Positions 49,820 through 62,595 of a stretch of 64,000 nt of DNA are shown one piece after another (the first letter of the stretch is position 1; the number at the start of each line of letters is the position of its first letter). The stretch is from Fratercula arctica. Lineage: Eukaryota > Chordata > Aves > Charadriiformes > Alcidae. Both the position numbers and the translations under genes were made by a program. The DNA lies in the NCBI GenBank assembly GCA_947846985.1, contig CANTUZ010000001.1:113043757-113107756 (forward strand). The letters are read 5' to 3'. The notes under the pieces are model-generated. The model searched no databases. It was given only the letters and a program-made list of their open reading frames with translations, and had not been told where the DNA came from.

Positions 49820-50335
49820 TGGACTCATACTGGTTCATGTTTAGCCTACTGTCGGCCGGGACCACCAGCTCCTTCTCAGCTTAGGTACTGGGTTTTGTGT
49901 CTGTTCTTGCTGCATTTCCCTGCCTCCCATGAGGGACCTGCTGGCCTGTTCCTCCAGACTGTGGAGGCCCCTCTGAATAATGGCCCTCCCCTCAAGTACA
50001 CTCAGTACAGCCAAAGTCTGGTGTGAACAACCAACTTAATGAGAGCACATTCCACCACCTCAGCCAGGTCTTTGATATTACACAGTTAAGCAGGACAGGA
50101 CACAGGGACAGACTCCTGAAGAAGTCTGCTTGTAACCAACCACCAGGCAGAGTGTCCCTTCAACCCAATGGTCCAGCCTGTTTTTCTCCTATTGAGTAGT
50201 ACACACATCCAGGACAATGGTGATATCCCAACACTGGAGACGGTGACCAAAGACTTGCTAAAGGCAAGGTAGACAACATACACTGTCTTCTTCATCTGCA
50301 GATCCTGTCTTTTCTTCAGAGTTTTCACATTTGGT
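49820..50335 (-). mobile_element. CR1 LINE, diverged antisense reverse-transcriptase fragment
   Basis: The stretch ggtagacaacatacactgtc near 50268 matches the well-known antisense CR1 segment around a gtaaagtctaggtagacaacat-like sequence. The gtccagcctgtttttctcc and tagtacacacatccaggaca segments near 50170-50216 match the adjoining reverse-transcriptase part in the correct order. The left part, with a catgttt...agcctactgtc-like stretch near 49838, fits the region before it, though with internal deletions. No terminal repeat is present, so this is an internal, non-3' segment. No ORF is intact. Confidence 0.72.
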
Positions 50336-53300
50336 AGTTAGAAAATTATAGAAACATTTATTTCATTAATCATTTTGTCCCAAGCTCAAGGATAAAATGT
50401 TATTATAAAGAAAAGAGTAGAAAATCTCTTCCTTCTCTGAATAGTTACCTTAGTTCAAACTAATTAAAAGTGGAAAGACCTCTGAACCTAAAGAAGGTAT
50501 TTTGAGAAATGCTAGAAGGGGCACTTTTGGATTTCCTGACTTTCATTATATGATGAGAAACATCATAATACTTTGCTTCCTGAAAACTGTGGCATTATGG
50601 GCAGGATATAGCCTTTGAAGAGGATTCCTGACTCTTTCAATGGAATAGTAATTATGAATAGTAGATAGGAATGATCCATATGACTCAGGTCTTATTTGAT
50701 GCATGCCCTCAGAACACAGAATTGAAAGAATCTCTTCATAGGTGTTCATATGTTTCTTCCCCCTGGTATCTGAGAACTTGGCAAATGTTTAAATGTTTAT
50801 TTTTATCGCACCTATGGACAATTAGGGTATTCAATTGCCTCAAATTTACAGCTGGGAACTCAAGCAGGAAAAAAATCCTAAAACCAAAATTGACAAATAG
50901 ATCACATATATTTCATGTCTAACATTGAACACAGTCCTCATTTTCCCAAGAGTATTTGACATGACACAGCATCACACTCAGAAGATAGCTCATCATTGGT
51001 TTGAACTGTAACACTGAGTTCTTAGCACATCTACAAATCTACACTCAAAGAGTCTGAAATCAGAAACTAGCGGAGAAAAGAGCGGAAACCCACTTGACAT
51101 TCAGCTGTTAACATTTTGGTGTAAGTAGTTTGCCAATATTGCTTTGAAACTACACCGTAATGGCAGGTTTAGATGTTGAATCATTAGTCTAATGGCCAGC
51201 TTTTTGTCCATGTGCAATTCTTTCTGTCCTACTTTGACAATGATACACTTCCCAGCGTCTCTAGCAAGTGAAATGGAGTTTCTATATCAAATTATGTCAT
51301 TTTCTGCATAAATTTTATTCATTGCAGAATACTACCTAGATTGTGCCATAAATACCTAGCAGCGTAGAAAGGAATGCTAGTGTCAACTCTGTCTGTATGA
51401 ATTATCATAATGGATCTGGAAAAGCATGCATGTTTCTGTGTTTATAAATCACCTTGCAGAATGAATTCACAGCCCAAGCTAGATGTTCAGGCAGTATCGA
51501 TAAATATTAATGATTTGGAAAATTGGATTAATTTGTCCATATCCAGGATGAAATATTATTCTAGCAAAATATGAATATGGTATCAAAGTATTTCTCCCTT
51601 AAGCTTCATACATATTTGTTCATAAGAAATCCTGAAAATTGCAAGAGTCTATTTCCAGGTTTCTCTGGAAAGGACCACCTACAACTGAAATCAAGTCGGT
51701 GGAAAGAAAGAAGGAAGGTTAGATACTGGAGTTCCACTGTTTTATGTTTATAGATGGACAATCTTTGTCTTAAGCAGAAAGGTGGACGGGTTTGAATTTT
51801 GGATTTTGTTGTAACTACATTTAACAAACTGGACTGTCCCTGACCCCCTTCTTCTTGATCCCAGAGGTAGCATTGACCTCTAATAACTCTCAGTAACTGA
51901 AGTATCTCTTTAGCTCACATTTATGCCTTCTGAGCACTATGAGTTTACAGTTAAGTTTCTGGGGGCACATGTCACACACAGCTTTGGGCAAGATTCTCTA
52001 AAAACACTCTTGAATAAATGCTTATGTATATAGGACAAAGTATTGTATCACTGGGTGTAGACTCAGACAAAGGTAAGAACCCCTCCTCCCAGTTCTCAGC
52101 CCTGTGTTCCTCATCACTGGGGAACAGCTCTCAGGATAGCTCAGGCTCTCATATTCCTGTCTTTTGTCTTGCTCTCTGTCCATTTCACGTTGTCTTTCTT
52201 TGGACTTGGCTTGTTCAGCAATTAGATAGAGCCTGTCTCCTACAAATACAGTGAGTATCTCTGTCCTGTCTGTCTCTTCTGTCTCCTTCTGGTTTCTTGA
52301 AAATATTCTTCTTTGTCTTTTTTTAAACATTGCTTTTTCATCCTTGTATCTTTATCCTAGTTAGGCTCTCTTTATAGTCCTTCCTGTTTTGAGAAGTGTG
52401 AACTTCCATTTCTCCAAGAGGAACTGATTATATTTCAGTAGATGGTTATTAACTCAAAATGAACCTACTGTTAACTTGATCAGATGGGATATAACCCATG
52501 TCGGCTAATGTTAAACTCATGCTTATTGTCAGCCACATAGAAATTTCTTATCATCACTCAGAATTGTAAGTTAAGCATCTGGTTTCTCCACATAGACAGC
52601 AGCCTATATATAAAGAAAGCTCTTTTGGTCAGGAAGGTAAAGAGAAAATATATCATGTGCAACACAGACTGATCACACAGCATGTGACAGTTTTATAGAT
52701 TGGAATATACATAACTGTTAATAATGGTGAAACTTTTCAGGATCCAATTTCTATGCCCAGTTCATTTTTAAAACATTTCTAGTTAATAGTCACTAATTCC
52801 AGCCCAGATCTCTGTTGAAGCCAAACTTGGCAACATTTGCCAGTACTTTGCCATTGTTGCTGTAATTACTTTCTTTGGATAGTTGGCCAATTTTTAAATT
52901 ATTGTCATTTTGAAGGATTTCATCCTAATGATATCTCCTGCCTTGATTTAGTAGGCATCTGTTATATGCTAGGTTGAATGAGTGCTCGTTTTCAGTAAAA
53001 TGTTCTAAAATCTTATGAAGAATATCATATTAATTGTAGAAAAAATCTGCCTAGTGAAACTTTACAGATAGGTAGTTTGTCTTTGCAAGAAAAAGCCAAT
53101 TATTTTAAAGGATTATGCAAATATTCGGCTTGTAACCTTCTACACCAATGTTTCATTGACATTACACCTCCGCTGTGAAATTACGCTGTGATGTAGTAGG
53201 TAACATATTAAGAAGCAGGTAACATTTTTGCTGAAATACAGCATGTATATTTAATAGATTAAATTTCAGTTTGTGTTAAACATCCTGGCCGTCTGGGAGG

Positions 53301-55654
53301 TTGCATCTTCTTTTCGCAGCTGGGACCTTCTATACTTTTTTTATGCTTCCCCCCCCAGTATTTTGCAGGCAGTAGTGAAATTGGTGTTATAAAAAGTGTG
53401 GCACAAAAAGAAACAGGTGGGAGCATTAGTGCCTGTCTGAAAATTACACTTCACAATAAAGCCTCCTGCAGTGCTTAAGAACTTCCCCTTTAGTGTTCTG
53501 TAAAATGATCACATTGCCTAATAGGCTCAATTCAATAATTGCTTTTCTTCTTTTTTAAGTTTCCCTTGTCTGCAGTGTTTACACATAAAATGGTGCAGAA
53601 AGTACAGTGTGAAAAACAACTAAATGCAGCATTTTTAGTGCTCATTAAATCCATTTTGCGTGTGTATGCCTTTCAAAATAATTCTTGCCCTTGCTTTCAG
53701 GGGGGTAACACGTTGTAAAATAAAAAAGGTCCATGGAATAGAACAATAGATAAAATTGATATACAGAGTGGGTAATTCTAATTGAGGACTGGACTGAAAG
53801 TTAAAACATAAGAAAAAAGGTTTGGGGGTTTGGGGAGAGGATATGATGGATGCTCAGTCTTGTATATTCTCCAGTTTCTTCTATAGATGAGGGATTAGCT
53901 ATGTTTACAGGTACAATTACAGCAGTCTTGAATCAACCATTAGCAGTAGCACACAAGAAGACCCGTTAGTGCAACTCCTTCAGTGCAAATCATGCTCACG
54001 GTGTTTGCTCTTTTACACAATTATATACACAAAATTTGTTCCCTGTATAGCAGATGTGATCTGGAACACCCAGTGTCATGGAGAACACCAGCTCATTGCA
54101 TATCTCTGCTTTTACTCCACATTTATAGCAGCATAGTACCCTGAGAACATGTACATGCTGTAAACTAGCAGGGTAAACCACCATCCTTCTAAAGGAAATG
54201 AAGTGGGAAATTAAAGAACAGCGTAAGGAGGGTACCTTAAAATCAAATGAGGATTTCATAGATTTATTTTTATTTATTTTATTCTTTGTATTTGCTGTCT
54301 TTTCGTTCAAAAACTTGCATCTCCTGTTTTGAAGACATAACCTCTCTTTATGAAGTTGGACACTGCTTTTGGAATTGCTACTTTTTCCTCTATTGAGAAT
54401 AGTTTGTATTGTTCCTTTCTCCACTGCTAATTTACCTTTTTCAGTTTATTATTTTCAATACAAAAATGACTTTTATTTTTCACCCTTCCCTAGCTTCCTG
54501 GGTCTATGTCAGATATATTTTTTTATTAACTTAAAATTATCTTTTTTTTCCCCTATTTTTAAAGGACCCAAAACAGAGAGAAGCAGGTTTCTGTGACTTG
54601 GTCTATTATATATCAATTCTGTATATTTACTGTGATCTCAACCTCTTGGTGCAGAACTCAAGCTCAGAGTATGACCTTTTTTGAAATCCCTAAATCACTG
54701 TGGAGGTGTAGGTATTGGCCTGTTCACCAGTCATTGCAAAGTTGAGGTTCATGTATGATTAATGTGCAAATGAGGTGCAGAAAACGAACACTGTAAGAAA
54801 CAATTTAATCAACAAGCTCGAATGCAACCTTTTGTCTGATCATCCTTCTCCAGAATTACAAATTCTCAGTCAGTGTGCAAATTTTAAAAGCAGGTACGAA
54901 CGAGCCCAGTCTGGTGCATACTTTTGGAATTACTGTCTTATATGTGAAAGGTGAACCCAGAAGCGACTTGTGTGGGTTTTTTTAAGTGAGCACTGAAGAC
55001 TGTCCCTGCATTGTTACTACCTAGTACTGCCCTACTATTCATACAGCACTTGCACCAGAAACACCCATTCAGTAAATCCAGTGCTCGCTTACATCATTTT
55101 CTAAAACTATATTGGAAATTTTCCTTTCCTTACAAAACCAAGACTCATAGTCCCTATTGACAGCAGTTCTCTTTGCTACAGGACAACTCAAGAGAACTGT
55201 TTTGAAAGGTGATGAAATGGTTCCTCTGCACAGAAAAGAGATTTTGCCCCATCACTGAGTAGGCAGTGAGACCCGTTCACAAACACATTGAATTTTCTGG
55301 TGTTGCATGCATGGGTGGGTAATCCAGTCAGGGAATGATCTCACTGGGAGACAGTGGTGAGTCTACTGGATTTTGTCCAGTGGGGCTCTGAATAGAAAAT
55401 CTGACCACAGGTGTGTGTGCTGAGCTGGATGCGTACCTGCTTCTGTGCATTATGCAGCAGAGGCTTGAGGGAACAGTCTCGTACAAAGGAAGAACAGCAC
55501 AGGTTATTCATTATCAAAATAATACAAACAAGATGAGAGCATTTAGTGTTCATACATTAGAAAACAGAAAGAAATGGCTACTACTTAGTAAAGAACCCTG
55601 TAACTTTCTCCTGTGCATCTCCTTCCATGCTCAACAGGAGTTGCCACATGCCCG

Positions 55655-56415
55655 TCTGGGGTGGGTTGACTATGGCTGGCTGCCAGACGCCCACCCAGCC
55701 ACTCTCACACTCACCCTCCTCCACAGGACCCGAATCGGGATAAGGACAAGGAGATTGCTTACCAGTTACCATCCTGGGCAAAACAGACCCTGCTTGGGGA
55801 AAATTCATTTCATTTATTGCCAGTTAAAATAGAATTGGATGGTGAGGAACAAAGAAACTGAAAACACCTTCCCCTCACCCCACACCTTTCTCCCTGGCTG
55901 ACCTTCGCTCCTTCATTCCCAGCTCCTCCATCTCCCCCCTCCAGGGGATGGGGAACGGGGGCTGTGGTCAGTTAGTCCATCACAGCTCCTCTGCCGCTCC
56001 TTCCCCTTCACACTGCTCCACTATGGTCTTCTCCAGGGGCTGCAAGGGAACCCCTGCTCGGGCACCTGGAGAAGCTCCTGCTCCTGCCCCTCTCCCCTCA
56101 GCGCTCCCAGGGCTGTGTCTCACCCTTTTCCCCTGGCTGCCGGGCGGCGTTTTGCCCTTTCTGACAGAGGCTTTCCCCGAGGCGCCGCCATGGTGGCTGC
56201 GGGGCTCAGCCGTGCCCTGCGGGGGGTGGGTTGGAGCCGGCTGGAACCGGCTGTGTCCGGCTCGGGGCAGCCCCGGCCGGTCGCCACAGAGGCCGCCCGG
56301 CAGCTCCCCCCGACGGCCCGGCCCGGGCACCTGGTACAGCATCTCAGTGAGCTTGGGCACGGGCAGCTAAATCCTTGCCGAGGGCCGCTGCACAGGCACA
56401 GAAGGTTTCTGTAAT
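55655..56415. mobile_element. Avian endogenous-retrovirus LTR-like element, CpG-rich
   Basis: This block differs sharply from the AT-rich intron around it. It begins with a ctggggtgggttgac stretch, continues with a gcaaaacagaccctgcttgg stretch near 55780 and a catttattgcca motif, and then a ggggatggggaacgggggct stretch near 55944. It passes through a gccgctccttccccttcaca match near 55993 into a CpG-rich end with ggagccggctgg near 56232. These features, in this order, agree with an LTR-type repeat family that I recall as common in bird genomes. I infer an endogenous retrovirus LTR or non-coding segment. I cannot name the family or fix its orientation, and no target-site duplication was confirmed. 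No gag, pol or env coding is visible. Confidence 0.6.
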
Positions 56416-56582
56416 GAGCTTGATGGTGTGGATCCACTTGTGGATCCCTTACCGTGGACGGCGATATCCCCGCGGGAGGAGCAGGAGGTCCAGCCCGGCC
56501 TGCTCGGCGCCCGGCGGCGCTCTCCCCAGAGCCCGCGGCTGCTCCTCGGCGGGTGGTAGGAGGGAGGTAAGGGGGAGACAGG
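56416..56582. other. CpG-rich segment adjoining the LTR-like element
   Basis: This stretch is dense in CG dinucleotides (for example gaccggcg-like, cccgcggg and ggcggcgc runs) and carries a perfect 10-bp palindrome around a BamHI-type gatc core at 56428-56437. It may be the far end of the LTR-like element or a separate insertion. CpG density this high is unusual within the AT-rich intron. It suggests either a young insertion not yet depleted by deamination or an unmethylated region. Confidence 0.5.
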
Positions 56583-56616
56583 TCAGTGTTTCTACTTATT
56601 ATTGCTATGTAATTGT

Positions 56617-56693
56617 GATTTTTGTGTTTGTGGGTTTTTTTGTTTTGTTTTGATTGTTTTGTTTTGGGTTTTTTTGTGGGGTTTTTTTTTTGA

Positions 56694-56724
<31 letters not shown>
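56617..56724 (+). repeat. G/T-rich tract ending in a 29-base poly-T run
   Basis: The tract consists almost only of G and T in runs such as gttttgttttg and ggggtttttttttt. It ends in an uninterrupted T run at 56696-56724. It sits between the LTR-like block and the LINE. It could be an expanded poly-A tail of an antisense retroposon or plain slippage-prone low complexity. Assembly length may be inaccurate here. Confidence 0.85.
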
Positions 56725-56728
<4 letters not shown>

Positions 56729-56899
56729 CCTATTGCTCTCAAAAATTCCTAGCCTATCTTCTTACCTCATAGATACAAATTCTAGAATGCTCCAAATGGA
56801 GTCGGTTTGTCCCGGGGAGCGGCAGTCCCAGGCAGCTCTCCCTCAGGTGAGCACCGTCCCAGGTCTGCGTTCAGCTCTTTCTTTAAAATGTATTTACTT

Positions 56900-58260
56900 G
56901 CAGTTTGCACCCGGAAGCAAAAGACAAGGTCTAGACAATTATATGGTAATCAACATCAAAAAGGGGAACTACATAAAAATGAAGCATCTTGATAAAAAGA
57001 AGCTAAAAGGGGCAGCTAAGACAATTAAATCTTTCCAGGCAGCCTGAGGACTATGTTAGAAAAATATGAAAAGAGTTTAGAACCACAGGGTCAATACGTA
57101 TCGCCTAGCAGAAACACTTGAGAAGGGGAAACTGGTGAGGCTAAGCGGAAGAGAAAGCAAACGAATAAAAATGGCAAAGCCATAATTTGAAAAGCTGAAG
57201 TTGTTTTCCAAAGGAAAGAGAAGATCCTTAGATTTTGGCAGATTAAATATGAAAATGCAGTAAGCCAAACCAATGAAAAACTAGCAAAGGCAATTGAAAG
57301 TAGTAGTTATTCTTTCTTGAAATGTATCAGGAAGTGTGCCAGTACATTTCTAGGATCAACTGAGGATCGAGGTATAAGGGGAAGCCAGATGAGTTTGCTA
57401 CGTCCGTATTTACTGTGGAGGAGGTTGTGGAACAAACAGGCAAAATGAGCAGTAACAAGCCAGCAGGACCAGATGGTTTCACCCCGGTGTTCGAAGGGAA
57501 TTCAAGGATGAGATTGATGAATTATGAACAGTGACAGGAAACATCATGCTTAAAACCACTTTGCTAACTTGGGACAACAGGGGTTCAAGAGAAATCCTAG
57601 AATGTGCAAGTATGTAGAACTGACATCTGGGCTTCACAAATAGTAAAAACTACAAAAAGGACTAGAATTAGCAGACATCTGAATAAAATCAAACTTTCTG
57701 GGGGGAATCCCTTTTGCAGAGGGAAAATCCTATCTTATAAACATATTGGAGTTCTTGAAGGGCACAGAAAATGTGCCTTGTGGTGGCCTATTTGATATAG
57801 AGGGGAAATATTACAGATGTTTCCAAAACTGTAAATGGCAAAGTGATAGCTTTTAGGGGTTGTTGGTTCGTTCTCTCTTCAAATAGAAACTTTTAAGAGT
57901 AAATTTAGCTCATAAGAACCAGTTTTGTCACAATGCAAGGAGGTTATTTTTCATACAATGACTGGAAAACCTTGGGAATTTGTTGTCAGTTGGTATAGCA
58001 AAAATTTGTGGTAATTCGAGGGAAAACTGCATAAATGCATGGAAAGTAAAATCCTTAAGGTTCACAGAATATTTTTAAACTGTGCTTGGTGTCAGAAGTG
58101 CCTGAGATAGTTGTAGGTTGGAGGAGTGCTTGGGGAGGCAATATCTGTGCTTCGCCTGTTCCCTAGACACCTGCTTATCCCTGGTGTTGGCAGACAAGGC
58201 ACTGGGGTAGCTGAACTTTAGCCTGATCCAGTTCAGCTCCTTCTGTGCTATTAAGGGTTG
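56900..58260 (+). mobile_element. CR1/L3-like LINE, decayed, in sense orientation
   Basis: The best landmark is agcaggaccagatggtttca at about 57461, encoding the AGPDG motif at the start of the reverse-transcriptase domain of CR1/L3 LINEs. Before it, a gcaaaggcaattgaaagtag match near 57287 and tttactgtggaggagg near 57408 fit the linker between endonuclease and reverse transcriptase. After it, gtaaaaactacaaaaagg...attagcagacatctgaat near 57640 and ttttgcagagggaaaatcct near 57710 fit the next reverse-transcriptase blocks. The 3' part, with ctggtgttggcagacaaggc near 58170 and a cactgggg...gatccagt-like end near 58230, matches the element's 3' UTR. Large internal deletions have removed the catalytic core. 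The first 150 bp are assigned only weakly. Confidence 0.75.
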
Positions 58261-61200
58261 AACATAGACTGTTGTGGCTTGCTAGGACTAGATGCTAATG
58301 GAGCTGGATCCCTTTGAGAGCTTGAGGATGTATCCTTTACAGTACTAAAATTATTACCATGAAGGTACTAAAGAGTAATTTTCTGTGTGTGGGAAGCTCG
58401 GGTGAACTAAAACAGTCCCCTCTGTCTAGAGATACTGATACATTTAAGAGAAGAAGAGCAAACTCCTGTAAGTAAATAATGTTTGTCTGGTTTTTTTCCT
58501 GTATTGTATTACTGTTTCATAAGTTATTTTTGGATGTAAAAGAAATTGACACAGACTGCAGTATAGGACTTAGCTCTGAAATATAAATAATCATAAGTTC
58601 CCATTGTATTGTTATTAAGATTTCATTATATTCTCTTGAAAGCATGAAGCATTTTATTATTTATTATGATCTAATACAATGTACTTCAGCGTCAGCTTTT
58701 TTTGACACTGGTGAAAAAATATAACTGAGGTACAAAAATTTTATGGTGTATTTCCATGCCTTTGGTGCTCCTATAACTGTTATAAGTATCAACAAACATT
58801 TGGTTACTGGTTGAGAGGATTCAGCTACAGATCTTAGAAATGTCGTTGTTATGGGTAGTTATTAAAGGTATCTTATCTGGTGAAAAGAGGATATTCTGAT
58901 ACATCTCCCAGACTTCATGATGTTTTTACTTGCATTGAAAGTCAAGAAGTGCATACCTTGGTTAATGAGGGTTGGTACCGAAGACTTTGTATAGTCCTTG
59001 CTTGTCATTCAAGTTGCAGCACTGGTACTTTTATCAGCTCTCTGGGTGTTGTCACTGCATCTCAAGTGCATGAAGGAATTTTAGTTTAATGAGGCTTCTC
59101 CTTGACTGTGCCATACATCAACAGCAAATGATTTTAAACAAGTAGTATTTGCACAAGCAAGTAACTGTGAATGAGATTTTCAACTGTTTACTTAATGGAA
59201 AAAGTAGAAGTGAATCAGCCACTCTCCATTTTCCTTTTTGATTCTTGTGCCAGCAAGCATTTGACCTCAGCTCAAAAAATGCAGCTGGTATTTGTTAGAT
59301 GGGATTTGTAAGTTTGTTATAATAAAGAGACAGAGTTTCTTATGAGTGTTGGGACACAGCCCTTACTGAAAAGAGTGCAATTTAGGCATGCAAATATCTG
59401 TCAGTGTCTCAGCCTGAAGTATCTAAGCAGTCTCAAAACCTGACTTGTCAAAGGAAAAAAAAGAAAAAGCTCATAATAATCTTTGCTCATTAATACCTTG
59501 ATATACCCTTCAGGCCTCAACTAGCAGTGGGGATATCACCAACAGACACAACGTTGGTCAAGGAAAAAGAGAAAACATGGTGTGACACAGTAACCTCCGC
59601 GATTTCCTCTGTCTTGCAGTCTCCACCATTATCTCTACCTGTAGACTTGCATGTGGCACTTCAGCGTAGCCTACATAAGCCAAGCTAGTTTCAGAGAATA
59701 TACATGTTTTGATCCTATAATATGAAAATTTAGAACATTTAAAACTAGTGGTGGTGAATCTCTTTCTGCTATTTTTCTGATATTTCTGATAAATAAGTAT
59801 TTTCCCCAGCTTTTGTTGCCCTGGCTGGGTATGCAGTATGCTTCTAAACTTGTATGAAGAAACACAGTGTTATAAATGGATCTGAAGACATGCTGGTTGA
59901 GAAGATGTTATTTTCCTCTGTTCTGTGAAATGCATAGTAACTAAGGTGTGCACATCCTATCATTATGCTTTGCTGCTGCTTTCCTATCCCCAGCAGTACT
60001 TCATTAACATTAGGAGCATAGTTCCTGGTTAATCCCAGTAATTTTCAGCGGCCATTCTGATGCATCCACTTGTCTTAATACTGCTGACATTTGCATGTCT
60101 TTGAAATACATTTTTTTTCAGATCTTGTCCATTTAATCCACTGCAGTTTCTACCATCCTTTGTTCTTATAGTCATGCTTTACCTAGAGCTGATGAAAAAG
60201 AATAATCTACTAATTTCTCAATAACTCTTAAAGGTTAAGAAGGAATCAACAAGGTGTAAACAGCAGTATAAGAAGCCCAAAGATTTAGCTGTTTGAACAC
60301 AGACTACATAATTAGAAACCTATAGAACTAGAATTATAGTGAAACCAGGCCATTAAGATTTCTGTGTTTAATCAACAATTTTTCATGTGAATGAAATTCT
60401 TACATGCCATTTATCATCTCAGCTGTACTCTGACAGAAAAGAAGCAGCCCCTTGGAACAGCAATAAACCATTTAAGCAAGGTGTGACAATTATTCTTTAT
60501 ATTCACTTACCTGTATATAGTTTCTCCTCTCCTTCCCCCACCCCCAACCCCCTCATTTATCTGAGAGCGTAGGTCTTAGTTTATGAGGCTGAAAGGAAAG
60601 GGATTTGTATTTCTAATTTGCACATCAATACATGGCATGGATCCCAGGCAGAACAGGGAAAGGGTGTGTATTACCAACGTGCTCCAGTACTGATCCAGAG
60701 TACTTCCAGCTCCAGAATTTAAAAGGAGATTTCAGGACATCAGTATTTCTCTACTTCGTCTTTTACCCATTCATCTAACTCGAGTAATGTCACTGTAGCC
60801 TTGAGTGGACCTCACTTCTTTCCCTGCGTGAGATTACCTGGTCGTCAGTCTGAAGCTCAGGCTCTGCTGACTTTCCATCCTCTGGATGAGGTGGCGGCTT
60901 CATCGGGTCTGCCTTCCGCCTACCTGCAGCAGCAAGGGAGACACATCTGATGGAGAAGGTCTCTTCCCCTTCAGTTTCTTGCACAATCTCCTAGAGGCAA
61001 GGTTATCACTTGGCCTTAATTATCGATATGTCATTAGGTATATCTTATCCATTGCCAGTGAAAGCTATTACACGACTCAGATTATATATTGTGCCTCCAC
61101 CTGAACAGCTCATTGTTGGGCAATCTGTCCATATCAGGCCTTCAATGGAAGACTTCTGATACAAAAGCAGCATCTTTGCTACTTTATAGAAATTGGAAAG

Positions 61201-62559
61201 CACCTTACCTAATCTACTGTCAAATCCAGGCCAACCTGCAGATATTTCTTGCAAAGTGTTACCTAGTACTTTGTCCTTGAGCTAGTGTCACTTAGCTGAT
61301 GGTGGCAGTCACTTCTGCAAGGCCTCCATTCCCCAGAAGGTTAGGCAGTATTTATGAACATAAGACTTTTTAATGTATTTTTTTTTTCTTTCCTGCTGCT
61401 GTACTAACTTATACCTCTCCTGCCTTTTTAGCCTCAGGAATCTTTTGAAAGAGGTATTATGCTTCTGTGGAGGAGGTTTTTTTCCTGGTTAAAATTTAAA
61501 AGAAATATTAATTATTTATAAACTGGCAACACAAAATGAACAGTATAGCCATACATACCATTGTATTCTACAGACAGAAGATTTTAAAGTGCACTTTTTG
61601 TGAAAGCTGTTCCTAAGCTGTAGAGGTTATAGTGTTTTCTCTGAACTTAAGATGGTTTTTGAGCCGCAGACGAAAAAAAGTTTGATTAACAGATGGCTAC
61701 TAAAAATGTTCTAAAATACTAGGTATTTTAATTAAAATTCTAAAAATACATGAAAATATCCATGTCTCTTTCAGAATAAATCCGGAAAAAAAAAAAAAAA
61801 TGCCTATTCCCTGACCTTTTGATGGTGTATTTAAAAGAGGTTTACTTTTTTTGTTTATGGTATGCATTAGTGTGCCTATATTCTTCAGTTTCCTGTTTGC
61901 TCCCAAGTGACAGTCTGGCCTTGAAAGTTTGGAAATACGGCCATCTCTTTCTTCCTTCTCCATTTTGTGATTCTACAATCATAACTGATGGAAGGCAGAA
62001 ATAAAGTAGTTTAGCAAATTTTGCCTTTCATGGGAGTAATTGCCTGCAGGGTGCAGAAATGTCTGAAGACTTGAGAAAGTATAAAGGAGTAGAAGTGTCC
62101 AATCTATTGTTTATGAAATTGGTCAGATTCAGAGAAAGCAAAAATTGGAAGGGGGATGAAATGAAACACCAAGAGTTTGAAAGTAGATGGAGTATGTGAC
62201 AAATGTTGGAGAGATTTGTGGAAAATGGAAAATCAGAAGATGAGGTTATAGAATGGGTACTATGCAGACCAGGTAGCTGAAGGCACGTACTGTTCTCTGC
62301 TCTGAAGGCCCATTAAAATTAGCACATCTGCAGTGCTCCCACTTTCTGCCTGAGGAAGTAGCAGAGGCAAATGCTCAGGACAAAGGGTGGGGAAAATCAA
62401 CAGCCCCTTAGAAAGCATGCAGTGTTTCTAATCTTAAATTTGGATCCAGAAGGTGGAGGGTATAAGCACAAGATACTTCTTTTTTCACCGTGAACATTTG
62501 TGTATATGCAAGATGGAGCACACATTTCCAGTGCAAGAGAGACACGCATCTGCCACACC

Positions 62560-62595
62560 TTTTTCTTTTTTTTTCTTTTTCTTTTTTTTTTTTTT
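62560..62595 (+). repeat. Poly-T tract with scattered C
   Basis: An almost pure T tract directly followed by AG at 62596-62597, so it looks like a strong splice acceptor. The sequence after it does not match CADM2, and no supported exon starts here. Confidence 0.8.

Noticed and set aside
56190..56414. A 74-codon frame with good Kozak context taken as a small gene
   Set aside because: It sits within the LTR-like repeat, is Arg/Pro/Gly-rich as expected for translated GC-rich repeat, and has no recognised family. Kept only as a finding about a possible promoter.
55948..56437. Several overlapping 90-140 codon frames on both strands
   Set aside because: GC-rich sequence has few stop codons, so long frames in all six readings are expected by chance. 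None shows a retroviral or cellular domain.
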